NCBI RefSeq assembly: GCF_037325665.1
Contig: NC_090260.1
Location: forward strand, 54,642,320 to 54,706,319
Origin: Littorina saxatilis
Taxonomy: Eukaryota > Mollusca > Gastropoda > Littorinimorpha > Littorinidae
Reading direction: 5' to 3'
DNA: 64,000 nucleotides
Shown: positions 43,787 to 53,429 of the stretch, piece after piece
How positions within the stretch are numbered: the first letter of the stretch is position 1
Layout: every line of letters starts with the position of its first letter
Notes under the pieces: generated by a model
Database searches by the model: none
What the model was told of the DNA's origin: nothing
Seen by the model: only the letters and a program-made list of their open reading frames with translations
Made by a program: the position numbers and the translations under genes

Positions 43787-44530
43787 TGACTATGACTGCC
43801 TACATGTTATCCCTTCATCTGTCCCTCAATTTGATTGTCCGTCTGGCTGGCTGTCCATCTGACTGTCCATCTGACCGTCCGTCTGGCTGGTTGTCCGTCT
43901 GCTGTCTGTCTATATGACTGGCTGTCTGTCCATTTGTCTGTCTATCTGACGGGTTGTCTGTCCATCTGACTGTCCGTCCGTCTGGCTGTCCCTGCACACC
44001 GGGGAAACCTAAAACTTTAATGTGCGGTCACCTCCAAAACCATGTTTCATACTTTAACCAGGCTGTCCATGATGTTGGAATGACTTGGATCTAGTCTGTT
44101 TGCATTCTTGTCAGCTGAATTTTCCTCTCAGCATTAATATTGACAGTTCTGGCTCTCCACTACTTGAACCTTTTGTTTTTCAACAGGGTGTCACACAGTG
44201 CCAGAGAGGACCATGAAACCAGGATAGCCCAAGGGTCAGCAGAGAGGCATGAAAGCCGAGGTCGAAAGAGGAAGAGAGTAAAGAGGCCGTTCGAGTCTTC
44301 ACCGATTCTTCATACTCACCACCGCCATCTAGGTTAGCCTTATCTTCATTGTCTGTTTGTGTCTGGATTCAGCTTCATCATTACCCAGGTCTGTGTTTCC
44401 CCAGGTCTATGTTTCTCCAGGTCCGTTTCTAAGGTCTGTGTTCCCCCAGGTCTGTGTTTCCCCAGGTCTGTGTTCCCCCAGGTCTGTGTTCCCCCAGGTG
44501 TGTTCCTCAGGTCTGTGTTCCCAGACCTGC
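43786..44530 (+). repeat. Exon-bearing tandem unit 4
   Basis: Starts ctgactatgactgcctacat, with a long ctgtccatctgac minisatellite (43815-44000). Its exon-like segment is followed by dense caggtctgtgttcccc repeats from 44385 to about 44525. Confidence 0.65.
44187..44332 (+). other. Repeated exon-like segment, copy 4 (146 nt)
   Basis: Begins VSHSAREDHETRIAQGSAER, then RGRKRKRVKRPFESS, after which the frame leaves the SSYSPPPSR ending by one base. With 146 nt it also does not preserve phase. The acceptor (tttttcaacag) and donor (gttagc) are intact. Confidence 0.35.
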
Positions 44531-44779
44531 CTACCCTTACGATTTGGGCGTAACTTACTACGAATGTTAACCCAAACTACGCCACCATGCTTTCCAGAAT
44601 GGAAGTACGATTTTTAAGAATCCAAAAGTATGATTTTTTGCATCTTATCTCGAAGTAAATCCGATCAGTATAGTTGCTTTCGCAGAGCTTGAGTTTGCGC
44701 CTGCGCGAGATCATTTAGGCAATATCCGGTCATTTCCGGCCTGTTCAGCCACAAACAAGATAGACGCTGCCGTTCGCAT

Positions 44780-45260
44780 TACAATGAATTAGCGACGCGT
44801 GGAAAATCTGAGTCCCCACGAGACAGACGAATCTGACGAGGAAGCTTGTCACAGTGGTGGTAAAAGGATTGCTGTGAGAAAGAAGACAGCCATTCAACAG
44901 AAATACAAAGGCAGCTAAATGAAATCGTGGCCAAGCCTAGGACCTTAATCAAAAGGACCAAAGCACGTCTTGTGTTCCCTTTGCCACAGTGACTTTTCGT
45001 GTGCACACATTGGAAAATATGACTGTGCATAGCACATCGGGACAGATTATCACAAGGATGCAGTACAGAGAGCTCATAGAAACAAAAAGACGTTCAAATT
45101 ACCTGTTTCTTTATCAGGAAGTTGAGTGATACAGTAACAAAACTGGAGGGAGAAGTTATCCGAGCAGAAGACTTAGTGTCAATGTGCAAAATGATTGCCG
45201 AATGGAACCTGATTACACTTTCTTCCAACAGATTACTCTTTTTGGCTTGACTCATTACAC
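44780..45260 (+). pseudogene. Decayed zinc-finger/hAT-like coding remnant, copy 1
   Basis: The translation begins MENLSPHETDESDEEACHSG, then AVRKKTAIQQKYKGS. After stops it continues HVLCSLCHSDFSCAH and DCA..HIG..YHKDAV. Further on, another frame gives KLEGEVIRAEDLV and IAEWNL. A CxxC...H...H finger followed by a VTRAE-AEHNL-like stretch is typical of BED/TTF-finger proteins related to hAT transposases. Several stops and frame changes make it a dead copy. The second copy is split at 47505-47651 and 49038-49250. Confidence 0.5.
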
Positions 45261-45282
45261 CTTGTAATTTTGGGGGTAGGCA

Positions 45283-45727
45283 GGTCTGTGTTCCCCCAGG
45301 TCTGTTCCTCAGGTCTGTGTTTCCTCAGGTCGTGTTCCCCCAAGTCTGTGTTTCCCCAAGTCTGTGTTTCCCCAGGTCTGTTCCTCAAGTCTGTGTTCCC
45401 CCAGGTCTGTTCCTCAGGTCTGTGTTCCCCCAGGTCTGTGTTCCCCCAGGTCTGTGTTCCTCGGGTCTGTTCCCCCAGGTCTGTGTTTCCCCAGGTCTGT
45501 GTTTCCTCAGGTCTGTGTTCCCCCAAGTCTGTGTTCCCCCAGGTCTGTTCCTCAGGTCTGTGTTCTCCCAAGTCTGTGTTCCCCCAGGTTTGTTCCTCAG
45601 GTCTGTGTTCCCCCAAGTCTGTGTTTCCCCAGGTCTGTTCCCCCAGGTCTGTTTCCCTATGTCTGTGTTCCCCAAGGTCTGTTTCTCAGGTCTGTGTCCC
45701 CCCAGGTCTGTGTTTCCCCAGGTCTGT
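45283..45727. repeat. caggtctgtgttcccc minisatellite, left array
   Basis: Units of 13-16 bp (caggtctgtgttcccc, caggtctgttcct) repeat without break. The long ORFs on both strands over it are repeat artefacts. The right-hand partner array is at about 49280-49960. Confidence 0.95.
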
Positions 45728-47504
45728 CTTCTTCTTCTTGTCGTTCGCCAATGCTAAACGTGGAGTCCAGCTCTGGTAATGAAGCTGGTGGTCTTATGAA
45801 GAGCCTCCACAGGTCCATGCAGCTTCTCATGAAGGGGCACCGGCCTGGTCCAGATCTCTCTCCTCAGGGGCTTGAGATTCCTGCAGTCCTGCAGGATGTG
45901 GGCTGCATCCTGCTCTGCGTCTCCACAGGGACACATGGGGGAGGGCACGGCTCGCAGTTTTTTGTGCAGGTGTTGTTGCATTCTGTTGTGCCCTGTTCTC
46001 AAGCGAAAAATGACTACCTGTTCAGGTCTTGACAGTTGGTGGTTGCTGTCGTGCGTTGGGGGGGAGGGGGGGGGTTAAGCAGAGACTTTATGACGGTTTT
46101 CATCTCTGTGGAGCTAACTGGGTTTTCTTCTTGTTCGTCCTCCGCACCCAGTTTGGCCATTTTATCCGCTTGTTCGTTCCCCTCTATCCCGCAGTGTTAA
46201 AGGACCCACTGCAATATCAATCAATATGAAGCTTATATAGCGCGTATTCCGTGGGTACAGTTCTAAGCGCTTGTCGAATACAGTCTTCAGACAAGTGATG
46301 TTATGAAGTGTCGTTGTAAGCTGAGGCAGTTTGTTGTTGTTGACTGCTTGCAGCACAGACAAGGCATCAGTCAGGAAGACAACTTGGGTGTCGGGATTGA
46401 CCTTGCTGCTGATGGTATTGGCTGCGTGGATAAGCGCTTCTACCTCTGCTCTGTAGTTGGTGCAATGGAGGCCAGTTGGTATAGCCTCTGCTTGCCACTC
46501 TCCACTGGGGTGTTGGATGTAGACACCAGCTCCTCCTCTCTTGACGGCATCTGTGGCGGACCCATCTGTAAAGACCCGCATCCATGCTTCTTGGGGGTAT
46601 ATTTCGTCGAGCATGGCAAGTGTCACCTGGCTTTCTTCTGCACATCGCTCTGTTCATCTTTTGTTGTGAGATGAGGAACTGTGGTCTGGATGGACACGTT
46701 TTCAAGGTTGTTTTTCCAGGGTGGTTCTTCAAGGGAGAAGTGTGATGGGTGAACCAGTTCAGGCATCTTTGCTTGGTGTTCTCTCTTCAGGGCCCGTGTC
46801 TCAGTTGCAAAGCTTGATCTCTTTAGCCTGCCAGAAGAGAGCTGCTTTATCCTTGCATTCATTTGGTGGTCTGGAATGCACTGGTACTTGATGTCTTGTA
46901 CCATCGCTTTGCATTCTCTTCTCTTGCTGAGTGGAGGTATGCCGGTCACCTGTTGCATCTTGTCTATTGGGGTTGTCTTCATAGCGCCTGTGATGATTCT
47001 CATCGCTTGATTTTGGACTATCTCTAGGGTTTGAAGGTGCGTCTTGGCTGCTGTCATCCAAGAGCTAGATCCGTACTCAAGGTGAGGTCGTACGGTCCCC
47101 TGGTACACTGTCTTGAGGATCTTTTCGTTTGCGCCCCATTGTGATCCTGCCAGTTTCCTCATGATGTTCAGTTTTCTTCTGACTTTTGCTTCCGCATTCA
47201 TGATGTGATGTTGCCATGTCATGCGTTTGTCATATGTGACTCCGAGGTAAGTTTGCTGGTCTTCAAACTTCAGTGGCGTGTCACCCAACGTCAGTCTTCC
47301 AGGTTGTACTTTGGCGGAGAGTGTGAAGAGAGTAGCTGTTGTCTTGTCTCTGTTGATGGTTACACACCAGTTGTCTGTCCAAGCTGCAACTTTCTCGAGG
47401 GCAAGTTGCATCCTGTAGGTCGCAGTTGTTGCATGCTCCTCAGTGCACCAGAGAACAAGGTCATCAGCATACAGTGCTGCATGGACTCTACTGGGCAACT
47501 CGGG
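45728..47504 (-). mobile_element. I-clade-type LINE, 5'-truncated, dead
   Basis: On the minus strand 47504-46623 encodes the end of a reverse transcriptase (YADDLVLW motif, then thumb-like sequence with RPHLEYGSSSW). From 46630 an RNase H follows in another frame (FTDGSATDAVKRGGAGVYIQ). Its HCGIEGNEQADKMAK motif lies at about 46150-46200, after a stop. The C-terminal CPCGDAEQDAAHILQDC knuckle lies in 45754-46002. The 3' end is ggcgaacgacaag plus (GAA)n. RT plus RNase H plus this knuckle and tail fits the I/Nimb group. A short repeat (46214-46272) is inserted in the RNase H. There is no endonuclease part, so it is 5'-truncated. Confidence 0.8.
46214..46272 (+). repeat. Short interspersed repeat nested in the LINE
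   Basis: tcaatcaatatgaagcttat, then agcgcgtattccgtgggtac, then agttctaagcgc. It splits the RNase H region of the LINE and is the inverted relative of 42121-42285. It is therefore younger than the LINE insertion. Confidence 0.6.
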
Positions 47505-47651
47505 CATTCAACAGAAATACAAAGGCAGCTAGCTAAATGAAATCGTGGCCATGCCTAGGACCTTAATCAAAAGGACCAAAGCACGTCTTGTGTTCCCTTT
47601 GCCACTGTGACTTTTCGTGTGCACACATTGGAAAATATGACTGTGCATAGC
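47505..47651 (+). repeat. Right copy of the duplicated target, first part
   Basis: cattcaacagaaatacaaag and onward matches 44891-45037 with a few substitutions and a 4-bp gain. It begins exactly at the 5' end of the LINE. The copy is interrupted at ATAGC by the next element and resumes at 49038. Confidence 0.8.
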
Positions 47652-49037
47652 CAGGGCCTAGCATTGTAAGCTGTTCGGCTTACTTTACGCCGAAATAACA
47701 TCTCCAGTACGCGGAACTCGATTTGGTGTACTCCGAAATGCAAAAACCTGTTATTCCCAAACGGTAAACCCAAACAGTCCCAGCTTTCGTTTTGTGCGCT
47801 GTTCGGTTCAATTCTCAATCGGTTTGACAGTTTGCTTGAGCACGCACTTCCTGTGGCATCGCGCGACCATGTTTTGTGGCTCTAGACTTGAAATAATGTC
47901 TCGAAGCGACATTGTTGAACGTGGTCAGCCATTCAGTGACAAAGAATCTAGGTATTCCTGGAAGTGGGAATGGCACTTTCAGGCCAAATAACACAAGATT
48001 GTCAGTGTTTGACTCACATGCGAAGCAAAAGTGAGTCTATGTACTCACCCGAGTCGTCCGTCCGTCCGGAAAACTTTAACGTTGGATATTTCTTGGACAC
48101 TATTCAGTCTATCAGTACCAAATTTGGCAAGATGGTGTATGATGACAAGGCCCCAAAAAACATACATAGCATCTTGACCTTGCTTCAAGGTCAAGGTCGC
48201 AGGGGCCATAAATGTTGCCTAAAAAACAGCTATTTTTCACATTTTTCCCATTTTCTCTGAAGTTTTTGAGATTGAATACCTCACCTACATATGATATATA
48301 GGGCAAAGTAAGCCCCATCTTTTGATACCAGTTTGGTTTACCTTGCTTCAAGGTCAAGGTCACAGGAGCTCTTCAAAGTTGGATTGTATACATATTTTGA
48401 AGTGACCTTGACCCTGAACTATGGAAGATAACTGTTTCAAACTTAAAAATTATGTGGGGCACATGTTATGCTTTCATCATGAGACACATTTGGTCACATA
48501 TGGTCAAGGTCAAGGTCACTTTGACCCTTATGAAATGTGACCAAAATAAGGTAGTGAACCACTAAAAGTGACCATATCTCATGGTAGAAAGAGCCAATAA
48601 GCACCATTGTACTTCCTATGTCTTGAATTAACAGCTTTGTGTTGCATGACCTTGGATGACCTTGACCTTGGGTCAAGGTCACATGTATTTTGGTAGGAAA
48701 AATGTGTAAAGCAGTTCTTAGTGTATGATGTCATTGCTAGGTTTAGTTACCCTAAAGGTCGAGGTCAAGCATGTGAGTCGTATGGGCTTTGCCCTTCTTG
48801 TCTTGTTTTCTGTCTGTGTTTTGCTTGTTGGTGAAGGCATAATTTAGTTGCTCAATCTTCTTGGGGGGGGGGGGTCATTTTAGGTAAAAAAAAATCTCAA
48901 TTTATTTTTCAAATTTTCTATGAGTTTTTTTCTATTTCACCACTATATATATTTATATTTCTTCTTTTTTTTCCCCCACCAGGGGCCAGACCCCCGCCTT
49001 TGTAAGCTGAACTCACTTTTTCCAATGCTAGGCCCTG
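47652..49037. mobile_element. 1386-bp TIR element with ATAGC target duplication
   Basis: Perfect 15-bp ends: cagggcctagcattg at the left and its complement caatgctaggccctg at the right. ATAGC flanks both sides (47647-47651 and 49038-49042), and the empty site gtgcATAGCaca is present at 45027-45036. A CAGGG end is hAT-like, but hAT elements usually duplicate 8 bp, so the superfamily is left open. No transposase is visible. Another repeat (48011-48805) sits inside it. Confidence 0.8.
48011..48805. repeat. Repeat with many TCAAGGTCA sites
   Basis: Starts gactcacatgcgaagc with a 7-bp stem (gactcac/gtgagtc) and ends gcatgtgagtcg, gggctttgccc, ttcttgtctt. The body contains at least eight exact TCAAGGTCA words: 48185, 48348, 48354, 48504, 48510 and 48673 on plus, and 48403 and 48657 on minus. 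Near-matches also occur. It is nested in the 1386-bp element. There is no ORF of note. Confidence 0.75.
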
Positions 49038-49270
49038 ATAGCACATTGGGACAAATGATCACAAGGATGCAGTACAGAGAGCTCATAGACGTTCAAATTA
49101 CCTGTTTCTTTATCAGGAAGTTGAGTGATACAGTAACAAAACTGGAAGGAGAAATTATCCGAGCAGAAGACTTAGTGACAATGTGCGAAATGATTGCCGA
49201 ATGGAACCTGAATACACTCTCTTCCAACAGATTACTCTTTTTGGCTTGACTCATTACACCTTGTAATTTT
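49038..49270 (+). pseudogene. Decayed zinc-finger/hAT-like coding remnant, copy 2
   Basis: Continuation of the right target copy after the 1386-bp insertion. It reads FFIRKLSDTVTKLEGEIIRA and then EDLV..CEMIAEWNLNTL, matching 45030-45260. No full-length frame remains. Confidence 0.5.
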
Positions 49271-49279
49271 GGGGGTAGG

Positions 49280-49960
49280 CAGGTCTGTGTTCCCCCAGGT
49301 CTGTTCCTCAGGTCTGTGTTTCCCCAGGTCTGTTCCTCAGGTCTGTGTTCCCCCAAGTCTGTGTTTCCCCAGGTGTGTTCCTCAAGTCTGTGTTCCCCCA
49401 GGTCTGTTCCTCAGGTCTGTGTTCCCCCAGGTCTGTTCCCCAGGTCTGTGTTCCCGCAGGTCTGTGTTTCCCCAAGTCTGTGTTTCCCCAGGTCTGTGTT
49501 CTCCCAGGTCTGTTCCTCAGGTCTGTGTTCTCCCAAGTCTGTGTTCCCCCAGGTTTGTTCCTCAGGTCTGTGTTCCCCCAAGTCTGTGTTTCCCCAGGTC
49601 TGTTCCCCCAGGTCTGTTTCTCAGGTCTGTGTTCCCCAGGTCTGTTTCCCTATGTCTGTGTTCCACAAGATCTGTTTCTCAGGTCTGTGTTCCCCCAGGT
49701 CTGCTCCCCAAGGTATGTGTTCCCCCAGGTCTGTGATCCCCCATGTCTGTGTTCCCCCAGTTATGTTTCTCAGGTCTGTGTTCCACCAGGTCTGTTCCTC
49801 AGGTCTGTGTTTCCCCAGGTGTGTTCCTCAAGTCTGTGTTCCCCCTGGTGTGTTCTTCAGGTCTGTGTTCCTCCAGGTCTGTTCCTCAGGTTAGTCATCC
49901 CCCAGATCTCTGTTCCCTGAGGTCTAATTTCCTCTGTGTCTCTATTTCCCAAGGTCTATA
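49280..49960. repeat. caggtctgtgttcccc minisatellite, right array
   Basis: Same repeat as 45283-45727 but longer, degrading toward 49960. All long ORFs here are repeat artefacts. Confidence 0.95.
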
Positions 49961-50015
49961 TACTAATAAATAATGTTATGTGTGTGTGTGTGTGTTTTTT
50001 AATGATTAATGTGTC

Positions 50016-50345
50016 CATCACCTTCGCAATATACTCTCACTCTCTCTTTCTCTCTCTGTTTTTTCCCTCTATGTCACTCAAACTTTGCTTGCAACAACTG
50101 CATTATTGAATATAATTCTTCCTGTCCAATTGTTGTGAGTAAGATTATATTGTCTCACACTCTTACCCTAACCTTTGTGGGATGTTGTATTCTGCAGATT
50201 CAGGATGCCGATCATCTCTTTGCCAGCCAAAGCAAGTCCTTTCAAGTGACCATTCAAGTGACCATTCAAGTGACCATTCAAGTGTTCAGTTTCCTGCTCT
50301 ACTCAAAGAGGCACTGTCAGGTGGGGGGGGTGGGGGCGTGGGGGC
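50016..50345 (+). other. Exon-like stretch with 12-bp repeats
   Basis: After a gttgtattctgcag acceptor at about 50198, the sequence holds three copies of attcaagtgacc at about 50242-50280. In one frame these give SSDHSSDHSSDHSS followed by VQFPALLKEALSG. It might be a last exon of the repeated-exon locus. No homology recognised. Confidence 0.25.
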
Positions 50346-50491
50346 GGAGATAAATGCAAAAAACATTGTATTTTTTGCCAACAAGTCAATGTAAAAATGT
50401 CTACCCACCTTGAATGAGTTCACAAAGAAGAGCCAGAGGTAGCTCAGATTTTGGCAGTGAAAAAAGAAACTTGCTTCGCCGACAAGCTTAC

Positions 50492-50755
50492 CTTGGATCC
50501 ACGAGTCGTCGCCATCTTGAAACTGCAACTCGTCAGTAACTAGAGTTATCTGTCCTTGGGCTGTGTGTTTCGGCAAGTCGGAAACTTTTTCACACGCTTT
50601 GGTGTGTGAACTAATATACACACAAAATTGACGAAAGTGCACAAAAAGGTTCCAGCCTTGAAAACTTCTGAGAACCCTCATTTGACACTTTTCTGCTAGA
50701 AACAGTAGTAAACAAAGTGGGTCCCTATTTCATAAACCGACTTTTTTTTAAAACA
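50492..50755 (-). promoter_or_regulatory. Promoter-like block with a TISU-type first exon, minus copy
   Basis: Inverted relative of 36772-37027. On the minus strand caagATGgcgac (50519-50508) starts MATTRGSK and meets a gtaagc donor after 50492. The start codon, initiator context and donor are conserved although the flanks have drifted. The two copies point toward each other across 13.5 kb. Confidence 0.5.
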
Positions 50756-51138
50756 GTTTTTTGAAAAGGTAATTGGAAAAATGAAAGACGATGACATTTT
50801 CAGATTCGCTTCTCTTAAAGGCTGCCCTTTACGTAGCGTTCATTAATTAATTCCTATTGTTTACATGTGCCAATAATGTTATAAAACTGTACCTAAGGGG
50901 ATATAATAAAGATTGGCTGTAGCTTTCGAACACAGAAAAAATTATTGCAGTATTGCAAAGTGGTGTTGATAGTGTCGAATGTAAACGGAACAGTCTCAAA
51001 GTGAAAGTGGATGTTTTCCGGAAATTGCGAAGTTAACAAGAATACAGAAAAGCTCGCTTTCCTGCTTAGCACAATACACTACCGCGCTAATCTGGCGTGT
51101 CAATATCACTACGTTTTGCACGTGGAAGGTGAGCGATT

Positions 51139-51505
51139 ACCCCCCGCGGGTTAGGGGGAAGAATTTACCCGATGCTCCCCATGTCGTAAGAGGCGACTAA
51201 CGGATTTTGTTTCTCCTTTTACCCTTGTTAAGTGTTTCTTGTATAGAATATTATATAGTCAATTTTTGTACAGAATTTAGTCAAGCAGTATGTAAGAAAT
51301 GTTAAGTCCTTTGTACTGGAAACTTGAATTCTCCCAGTTAGGTAATATATTGTACTACGTTGCAAGCCCTTGGAGCAAATTTTTGATTAGTGCTTTTGTG
51401 AACAAGAAACAATTGACAAGTGGCTCTATCCCATCTTCCCCCTTTCCCCGTCGCGAAATAACCCTTCGTGGTTGAAAACGACGTTAAACACCAAATTAAG
51501 AAAGA
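51139..51505 (+). mobile_element. SINE copy 1 with 13-bp target duplication
   Basis: Flanked by aaggtgagcgatt at 51126-51138 and 51506-51518. The head reads cgcgggttaggggg and gtcgtaagaggcgactaacg. The tail reads cgtggttgaaaacgacgtta, then aacaccaaat and an A-rich end. From memory this is a common mollusc SINE; the clean direct repeats show retroposition. Confidence 0.75.
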
Positions 51506-51518
51506 AAGGTGAGCGATT

Positions 51519-51984
51519 TCCTTCACGCGGGGATTGACGAAGCTGCACTGTCTGTGTTGACAGTCTAAAAATAGCCTAAGTCCTGGAGAACTGTTGCTAA
51601 ACATAGCAATAAACTTTATAAAGAATTAATTATTTCTCGTAATTGGTAAGGACTTCAAACCTAAAACTTTGCAGGAAGCTTAATTTATACATCCCCGCAA
51701 CGATGGAAAAAGCCCTGGAAGTAATTAAAATTATTAAATAGGACTATGTCAGCCTTTAAAGTATGGGGAAAGACTGTTCTCAAGAAGACACATTGATAAG
51801 TTGCAGACTCCCCGAACTTGGAAGACTTTCTAAGATATTGAGGGATACGTCTGGAATGATAATTAGTACTATCAACCAGGCTATAGCATGGTTACACTTG
51901 GTCACAAACAGGAGTGTACTCCGAATGATATGGTTTTTGGAGACACTGGAAGATAGTCAATGTTTTTAAATTGCTATATGTGTG
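51519..51984. other. Non-coding stretch
   Basis: The open frame 51763-51969 (MGKDCSQEDTLISCRLPELG) resembles nothing I can name. It may be upstream debris of the LINE that follows. Confidence 0.3.
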
Positions 51985-52560
51985 TGTTACAATATTGGTT
52001 GAAAATAACAATAATGAATGAAAACAGGATACCAAGAAAAGCGTATAATATGCTCTTGAAGTTGGATGAAAAGGATTAAACAAATTGGGCCACCAATGTT
52101 CACCTGGGTTTGTATAGATTTGGATTTGTATGGGAAAACCCAGGAGTTCAGTCAATCCCTGTATTTGTTCAAACATGTAGGCAATGGTTAATTGATTGCA
52201 ATGTCAAAATTGGTCCAGCCGCAAGACCCTTGCAAGTTTTCGAATGGGATTAGCAGTTACAGAGCCAAATAAGCACAGCCATGATAAAACTAAATTAACT
52301 ACGGCATTTTTCTGTCCTTTTTGTAAAACATGTATTGAAAGTGATGTGCATTTTGTATTTGTATGCCTAGCGTATGAAGATTTGCGTGCAGAGTTGATTG
52401 CAGCAAAATAATACAGGATACCATGTATGTTTCGATTGTCAACACAATTGTACAGTCACAGAACCCTGCGCAGCTGCACATGTTAGAAAACTGGCCATTT
52501 TTTATTTGAAAGCCAAAAACACAAAAAGAAGTTGTATTTGGTTAAGTTGATGGTATTGTA
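51985..52560 (+). mobile_element. Decayed LINE C-terminal fragment
   Basis: Reads RIPRKAYNMLLKLDEKD, WATNVHLGLYRFGF and, at 52310-52400, FFCPFCKTCIESDVHFVFVC then LAYEDLRAEL. This order (AYNMLLKLDE, then a CPFC...E.HF.F.CP knuckle) is the usual C-terminus of a LINE group abundant in molluscs and cnidarians. Stops and frame changes are frequent. The RT core is absent. Confidence 0.55.
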
Positions 52561-52775
52561 ATACGTTTTGTCCAGGAAAACTATGTCAGTTTATTACATG
52601 ACAACATTTGTTTTATTGATCACACGTTCATATTTTTTGCAAGAGCGTATATATAGTTATCGTATGTTAAAAAGGTATGTGAATATGCGGATGATTGGGG
52701 AACAAATGCAGCGGACATGCATGTGAAATTCATGAAGAAGTGTCAGATATGCATGCACATGTGACTAACCCAGTA

Positions 52776-53416
52776 CCCCCGTGGGTTAGGGGGAGTCCCA
52801 TATTGGTTGGGACTAGAAAGAATTTACCCGATGCTACCCTGCATGTCGTAAGAGGCGACTAACGGTTCTGTTTCTTCTCTTCTTTTGTCTTATTTCTGCC
52901 TTACCAGTCCTTTCACCTATATTTCCTTCCAAGAAAACTCTCCCTACTATTCCCTGCAGTTTTCCAATTCTTTTCTTGTTGTCTTATTTCTACCTGACTG
53001 GATCCATCACCTTTATTTCACTTACCAAAAGTCTTCTTTTCCACATCCTTATTTCTCTGCACCCCGCATGTCGTATGAGGCGACTAACGGATTCTGTTTC
53101 TCCTTTAACCCTTGTTGAGTGGTTCTTGTATAGAATATAGTCAATGTTTGTAAAGATTTTAGTCAAGCAGTATGTAAGAAATGTTTAGTCCTTTGTACTG
53201 GAAACTTGCATTCTCCCAGTAAGGTCATATATTGTACTACGTTGCAAGCTCCTGGAGCAATTTTTTTGATTAGTGCTTTTGTGAACAAGAAACACTTAAC
53301 AAGTGGCTCTATCCCATCTCCCCCCTTTCCCCTATCCCATCTCCCCCTTTCCCTCGTCGCGATATAACCTTCGTGGTTGAAAACGACGTTAAACACCAAA
53401 TAAATAAAGAAAGAAA
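52776..53416 (+). mobile_element. SINE copy 2, dimeric, with 13-bp target duplication
   Basis: Flanked by gactaacccagta at 52763-52775 and 53417-53429. It has the same tail as copy 1, but the gtcgtaagaggcgactaacg head motif occurs twice (about 52846 and 53068), so this copy is a head-duplicated or dimeric form. The end is (AAAT/GAAA)n. Confidence 0.75.
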
Positions 53417-53429
53417 GACTAACCCAGTA

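Noticed and set aside
45233-46032. Long ORFs on both strands over the caggtctgtg minisatellite (also 49269-49920)
   Set aside because: Three frames are open at once because the unit contains no stop; peptides are pure repeats such as SVFPQVC.
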